64,000 nucleotides of DNA from Lucifuga dentata (Eukaryota > Chordata > Actinopteri > Ophidiiformes > Bythitidae): contig VXCM01000943.1 of assembly GCA_014773175.1 (NCBI GenBank), positions 248,001 through 312,000 on the forward strand, written 5' to 3'. The translations under genes and the position numbers were made by a program. The first letter of the stretch is position 1; every line of letters begins with the position of its first letter. Positions 52,501-64,000 of the stretch are shown here, in pieces. The notes beneath the pieces are model-generated. The model did no database searches. It was not told where the DNA came from and saw only the letters and a list, made by a program, of their open reading frames with translations.

Positions 52501-54008
52501 CCCAGAGAACAAAGTCTGCTATCCCGGGCGGTAACAAGCCCAAAAGGAGGGTGGAGACTGTCAGATGCTCGGAAGATACCCAGGCTGGATTAAGGCTAGC
52601 AAAAGAAATGGAGAAATCTATGCCTCCACAGCAGCACGAGAAGGATCCTGTAAAAAGGAACCCTCGCAAGCAGGATCATAACCAAGAATCTCAAAATTCA
52701 AGTGCAAGCAGGATTCAAGCGTCGCAGTCTGAGTCAAAAAAGAGAGAATCAGGAAGAAGATCTAACTCTGTTGACAGGAAACACGGTGCTAATAAGGATG
52801 GTGATGAATCAAAAGCTAATGAATCCCATAGTTCAAGGTCATTGTCATCTGATCATGTAATGAAATCCAGAAGTAGAAAGGAGAAAGAAGAGGGCAGCAG
52901 GAAAGAACCTGTGAATAAAGCCCCTGCCAAATCTCACGAGGGACGTTTAGAGAAGAGGACCCCCTCTCAGGAATTGCCAAATGTGACAGCTAACAAGGAG
53001 AATGAAATAAAGGGGACCATACAAGAGCAGCAACAGCAGTCCACACCCTCCTCATCAGAACAGAGAGACCTCAGCCATCCAGTTGTTCCAGTGCCAACCC
53101 CAAATCCCCAGTCCAAGTCTCCTAAGCCCCCCTCAAAGACCACCTCTCTTGCCAAACAGGCAGCTGAGATGCTGCAGGACATACAGGGACTCAACTCTTC
53201 TTCCACCCCAGTCAAGAAGCCGGGATTGGGTAGTTCAGACCTTCCCCTTCCCCGGACCCCTGGGCCTGGCCCTAACCAGCAGGAGTCTATTGTTTTCCAT
53301 AGGACACCTTCCCGAGAGAGGAATGGTAAAGATGGAGAGGGAACCCCCAAACAGCTGATTCCCCCCTCCACCCCAGATCTCCACATCTGTAGCCCATCTA
53401 GTGAGGCTGGCAGTGAAAATAGCATTAACATGGCTGCTCACACACTGATGATCTTGTCACGTGCTGCCATTTCCAGGACTGGCACCCCACTAAAGGACAG
53501 TTTGCGTCAGGAGGGGGCAGGGGAAAAGTCTGTGACAGCCTCAAAAAGCTCCAAAAAGCGCAAGCAGTCTTCTCCCACTGCAAGCCCCCCAGCCAAGAAA
53601 GAGTCAAAACAATCTCCCAGCAGCAAAAGGAAGGACAGGGTGAGTACAGTAAAAATATTTTATTTGTTGTTCGATCGTCTCATATTTGAAATGACTTACT
53701 TCTTGCTATCCTGCTTTTCATATATCACACTGAGAAGAATTTGCATGCAGTCATGTTTCTGAGCAGATGGAAAAGGCTGTTCTCTGTCCTGAATAAAGTG
53801 AAAGATTGCTGTGTTATGAATCAAAATGAAAAAGTTGCTAGTCAGCACCTTGGAATGAATGGATAATATAATATCCATTTGTTGTATTTTCCTCATGTAA
53901 TTCTGACTCATCACTGAAATTCTGCAGGATCGGAAGAAACTGATAGATTATTTTCCTCATGACTTGGATGTGGATAAATTCCTCTCTTCGCTTCACTACG
54001 ATGAGTGA
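44529..54008 (+). CDS. npat: NPAT (nuclear protein, coactivator of histone transcription), complete 17-exon gene
   Basis: NPAT is the cyclin E-CDK2 substrate that sits in histone locus bodies and drives replication-dependent histone genes at S-phase entry. Coding exons: 44529-44565, 44761-44879, 45001-45061, 45152-45224, 45361-45401, 46435-46671, 46819-46894, 47285-47408, 48549-48640, 48771-48852, 49055-49151, 49273-49389, 49600-50976, 51098-51198, 52019-52115, 52252-53639, 53928-54008. They total 4200 bases and 1399 residues (human about 1427), with all phases consistent. MLLPSDVARLVLGYLQEEGL is the N-terminal LisH. LFGKDLTTILNEYVA, MSDDAIHDILEQTESDPAF, NNIVSLKIIISD, NMAAHTLMILSRAAISR and the end DVDKFLSSLHYDE are NPAT signatures. 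The two large exons (49600-50976, 52252-53639) are low-complexity Ser/Thr/Pro-rich with many SP/TP sites, as expected for CDK2 control. The exon 10 donor is CAG|GTTCTT, an atypical consensus. Transcription starts from the promoter shared with ATM. Confidence 0.94.
45520..45780. mobile_element. TTAA-flanked MITE, copy D (short)
   Basis: TTAA (45520-45523), then aggatcataccatgtatttt at the left end. The right end ...catgttatggtcct is followed by TGAA, a decayed TTAA. The 253-base element is nearly all inverted repeat (tcatttcccgaaggata / gggaaatgattgtcag). It lies in NPAT intron 5. Confidence 0.7.
47843..48358. mobile_element. TTAA-flanked MITE, copy E (right end lost)
   Basis: TTAA at 47843-47846 and left end aggaccatagcactcatttt, then interior shared with copy D (cagctttcctgatattt, aatattcaagtgatacac-like) and with copy C (ctctggtggagacataca). 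The right arm stops after gtaacgttacatgtatgaaa, without the terminal tggtcct. An N at 48204 marks a join inside it. It is in NPAT intron 8. Confidence 0.65.
49447..49502. repeat. (GT)n microsatellite ending at an N join
   Basis: About 28 GT dinucleotides followed by N (49503) and an A-tract, in NPAT intron 12. The true length is uncertain. Confidence 0.9.
51497..51705. mobile_element. hAT-like MITE, copy 2
   Basis: Starts cagcaaggttctcaatcctc and ends cctaggactgagaatctagg. The interior has cacctgattagctaagtcag, aatcaagatttgggaggcac and gcagggagagatgg, parallel to 13799-13960. It lies in NPAT intron 14. Confidence 0.5.
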
Positions 54009-55950
54009 TTCTGGCCACACCACCTCAAGAAGAATGAAAGAAGAGCCACATTGCTACCTGCTTTGGTTATTATCCAGTAATAAAACAAGCCATTTGTTAA
54101 ACAGTGCCTATGGTTCCTGGTAATCTTGATTGAGACCTTAAAAGCCGTAATGTGTCTATCAGCCAATGAGGGACTTTATTTGGCTGATGATGTTTCCATC
54201 ATGGGAAATCTGAAAGAAATTCTTTCACTTATAGCAACCATGGCTCTCTTTTTGTTTTTTTGTTTTTTTATGAACAGTCATGCGTCATGTTGATTAAATG
54301 ATTGTTCTGTACTGCACCACGTCTACAAAATTGATTTTGAGCACTTTGTTATGAAGAGGACACCTTGTAAAGATCAAATCTCAGTGACTCAAAGTGTTTC
54401 TTGGTCAATATTTGACTCCAGGTTAATGAATCAAGTTAACACCTTCTCGGAGCAGGTTGGGATATTAAAAAAAAAAAAAAAGTTTTAAAACAGTAATTTT
54501 AATTTTTTGGAATGGACATTGCAATACAATTTTGGTTTCATGTTTAGAAAAGTCTGCTTAATGGAAAGGTTAAAATTAATGTGAATAACTGAATATTGTG
54601 AAATGTATATACCTGGTAGCTTTTGTGTGTGTGTGTGTGTTTTTTTTTTTTTTTTNTTTTTTTTTTTTTTTACTCAAAGTAGTTTTATCACTTTGAAAAC
54701 ACCTGCAACTGTCCACGTGATAACTCAGATGACTTTTCCTCATTATTTAACATTCTGGACAGTGTTGTAATAAAGCCAAAAAACAAACAAACAAAAAAAC
54801 TTAAGTCTTTGCTTGTTTAGTTCTCACCATTGATGCCTCACTTAAAAATAAATACTACTTATAATATTCTAAGATAATAAATTATTGTCTGATATGAGAG
54901 AAAATTAAAGAGTTGCTCCTTTAAGTATTTGCATTAGAACCCCCTCCCTCATACTTTTCATTGAATATGCTATCTGTATTTTACATGTATTTTAGTAATA
55001 GATCAGTTAACCCTCCGGTATGAAAGCTTCCAACTGTTACATTTTGTTAGCAAATCTGGCAACCTCCGATTGGACCATAAAACATCCCTTACGGAACTAC
55101 GTTATTACAGTAATTTCGCAATAAAAATCCCCCCTTTTTTAGTTGAAGGGAACGTACCAAAAATGCCCTGTTTATGCTATGATTCACTTCCATGCCCACA
55201 TGAATGTTTATTTCATCATTGCGTCCACAAAGAGCGCGTTTCGAAAACTTCCACAGCTTTACAACAACAAAGTTTTTTTGTTTTATTTTTTACGTTGAAA
55301 AGTCTAGCGTTTGTTTCCGGGTGAGGAAGACAGGAAGGAGGTATGACTGTCACTTCATTTTAATAAACATCGTTCTTTTTTCTATTTACAATCATATGTT
55401 TTTTCATGACTACAACATTTCGTGGTAAGGAACATTTTTTTTTGCACATCTTTCAAGGCGACTTTAGTGAGTTTCAAACATTTGTTAGTCACTGGTTAAG
55501 TCAACTCAGCCTCGTTAGCTTTGGCTTTAGCATGTTGGCTAGCCGGTTAGCATGTGTAGGATGATGTGCACGCATTTGGTGCAATTTTTCCTAACAGATT
55601 AATGACATTCTGGACTAAAGTTATTTGTTTTAACCACATACTTCGTTTTCGTGGCTCAGTTGGTAATATTTTCGCCTTTCTCCACAGTTTTGTTTGATAG
55701 CTACTGTTTTAATGTGACTGGCAGCTAGCCGGTGCGGTGACGGATTGGTCGCATTGACAGTTTGACATTTTATTGCTCAAGAGCTGTTGATAAGGATTTC
55801 TTAACAGGTCTGAGTCCCACAGTGTCTCTCCAGATCTACTACATTGTAGAGAACGTAACTACAGTGAAAGGACGGTGTTCAGAACGAAGGCAGCAAGTTG
55901 TCCTTTCTTTTTCCTTCTTAGATTGCCTGGCCTGCTAAGCACTGAAGGAC
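54009..55950 (+). other. NPAT 3' UTR and VMP1 promoter/5' UTR
   Basis: NPAT poly(A) signal candidates are AATAAA at 54079-54084 and 54769-54774; the second is followed by an A-rich run. A T-tract with N at 54656 is an assembly join. VMP1 shares this strand. A likely non-coding first exon ends aggaaggag|gtatga at 55340, and the coding exon 2 acceptor lies shortly before 55921. No coding exon is seen between 54008 and 55951. Confidence 0.5.
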
Positions 55951-62283
<6,333 letters not shown>

Positions 62284-64000
62284 GTCAGAGCTCCTTGTAC
62301 ATGCAGGCCTCAGCAATGACATCCACCCTTTAGTTCTAATATGATCCTTTTTATATTGCTCATACACATTTCACGGAATGATTTTGCGTAAAGAGTTCAT
62401 ACACATCAGCCACAAATCCTATATCCATCTGCGGTCACCACAACGTACAAAGTAGCCTTTCTAAAAACATGATAAATGTGTGTATGTGGCACCTACCTTT
62501 CTTGAGGTGTCACTTTAAAATGTTAGGCGAAAACATTTAATTAGATTTTTGGTCAGCTGAAGAATTTGATAATTGCACGTTCAAAAGAAAAGCAAGATAA
62601 ACAGCGAATAGGTAATTTAAATGTTTTTGTAAAAAAAAATTGGAAACGTTGATCGCAAATGTAGCCTGGACTCGATACTCTTACCTGCACTGAAAATACA
62701 CAGTAACTGCAGCTATGACTGTGATATTCCTCTACTTTGTTTCTAATATAATTGTTTACTCTGCTTCCCTCCCATCCAATATGATATGATCTCATATAAT
62801 TTGGCCACACCTTCAATATGCACAACTGACCACAGAGGTACTGTCCAATGATTGGTCCCAATATGCCATGTGACTTCAGCGAAACCCCTCCCTCCTTACC
62901 CTTCCAGTAAATCTCCCTGCTGGGGGGGGTGAGTCACCCAGAACACAGCTCTCCCTTTAATCATCCCTCGGGCCTTGNCTCCCTCCTTCTCTAGCTTCAC
63001 CAGCCTCTAATTTGAATGACAGACAGTTCTATCAGGAAGCAAGCTCACATGACCAGCGACCACTGAGCTCAGATGCTGAGTCAGCAGACTAGGAATTAGA
63101 AATTCACACAGATTGTCTTCATCACCTATTCTCACTTCACTGGCTCTCGGCTAAATAGACTATGGAAGCCGACATCACATGTCTTTCATCATGAGAATGT
63201 ATTGTAATGTATCAGCATGTGCATTTGTCATCAGTTTTCTTTAGAAGCAGTCCCACAGAAGCAGAAGGACTTCCATTTTAATGAGACCTGAGGAACTTGT
63301 ACAAGGGTCACAGAACGCCGTGTTACACAAAACTAGCTCAACGAGTAATGTGTGAATGATGTCATGAATATTCTAGTAAAGAGTTTGTTAAAAGCTGTTG
63401 AGAAATTAACTGTAGACAAAGACAGAAAAGCAAAAAAAAAAAAAAAAANAAAAAAAAAAAAAAAAGCTATGTAAACAAATTTAAGAAAACTAATTATCAC
63501 TAAATTATACAAATAATTATTTAACACAAATACAATCTTTTTTACTTTTAAACATCAAGGCTGCATCTTTGTATGCATGTCAGTATTGATCTTAACGAAG
63601 AAACAAAAACTTTAATAAAATGGAGGCAAGAAAATATTGAAGAAAACAAGGACCAGTTTGACTGAAAAATGATTGAAATGACTTTTCAGGATTTTAATTT
63701 TAAATATGAAGACATTACATTTATAATTAAATGTAATGCTTCCAAATTTAACGTTAGTGTGATTCTGGTTTTAGAGTTTTCCTATTTTTGCCTCCTGCAC
63801 AGCCTCTGATGCTCGCCATGTAACCACAGACACTCCACCCCCACAGCGATGGAGGTGGGATCAGAATCCTCAGCTCTTTTATACCAAACAATTTTCACTT
63901 GTAATGCCCCCAGATTAAACAGTCTTAAAATGTGCAAAAATAGCAGTTATAATACCAGAGTATTCTCACCAAGATTCCCATTACTCATAACCCTGAACAC
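62284..64000 (+). other. vmp1: VMP1 intron (5' part) to window end
   Basis: No exon with VMP1 similarity follows 62283; the next coding block (starting around DFASRAK in the family) is not found. Single N joins are at 62978 and 63449, the latter in an A-tract. Confidence 0.6.

Noticed and set aside
55652..55663. tggctcagttgg resembles a tRNA A box
   Set aside because: No B box (GGTTCRANNCC) at the right spacing, and no cloverleaf arms can be folded around it.

Overview
This is vertebrate nuclear DNA, almost certainly from a ray-finned (teleost) fish. It has short GT-AG introns, abundant (CA)n/(GA)n/(ATT)n microsatellites, TTAA-flanked and hAT-like MITEs and LINE tails, and proteins close to but distinct from mammalian orthologues. 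There are no bacterial, plasmid or CRISPR features. It is draft assembly: one 739-base gap (36532-37270) and twelve single-N joins. Two of the joins (20998, 21205) are flanked by undeleted overlaps that falsely duplicate parts of ATM.

Layout, left to right. 1-757: last coding exon of BACE2 (+), then its 3' flank. 3462-9916: a 13-exon TMPRSS2-type type II transmembrane serine protease (-). 11065-43555: the complete ataxia-telangiectasia mutated kinase gene ATM (-). I could reconstruct all 62 coding exons with consistent phases, giving about 3090 residues. 44529-54008: the complete 17-exon histone-transcription coactivator gene NPAT (+), about 1399 residues, head-to-head with ATM across a ~970-base shared promoter. 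55951-62283: the first six coding exons of VMP1 (+), the autophagy/ER scramblase; the rest lies beyond the right edge.

The most unusual content is the TMPRSS2-type gene. All splice sites and the reading frame are intact over 13 exons, and the catalytic His/Asp/Ser are kept. However, it has an in-frame TAG in the SRCR domain, no Arg|Ile-Val-Gly-Gly activation site, His where trypsin-like family members have the S1-pocket Asp189, and Ala at oxyanion-hole position 193. It looks like a lineage that became a non-canonical or pseudoprotease before, or while, being lost.

The introns also carry a multi-copy MITE family with TTAA target sites and ~85-base inverted ends (at least seven copies or fragments), two hAT-like MITE families, and a poly(A)-tailed insertion with a 13-base target duplication that surrounds the big gap. 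ATM and NPAT work in related processes (DNA-damage checkpoint; S-phase entry and histone transcription) and share a promoter as in mammals. BACE2, TMPRSS2 and VMP1 are neighbours by position only; in human these loci lie on chromosomes 21, 11 and 17.
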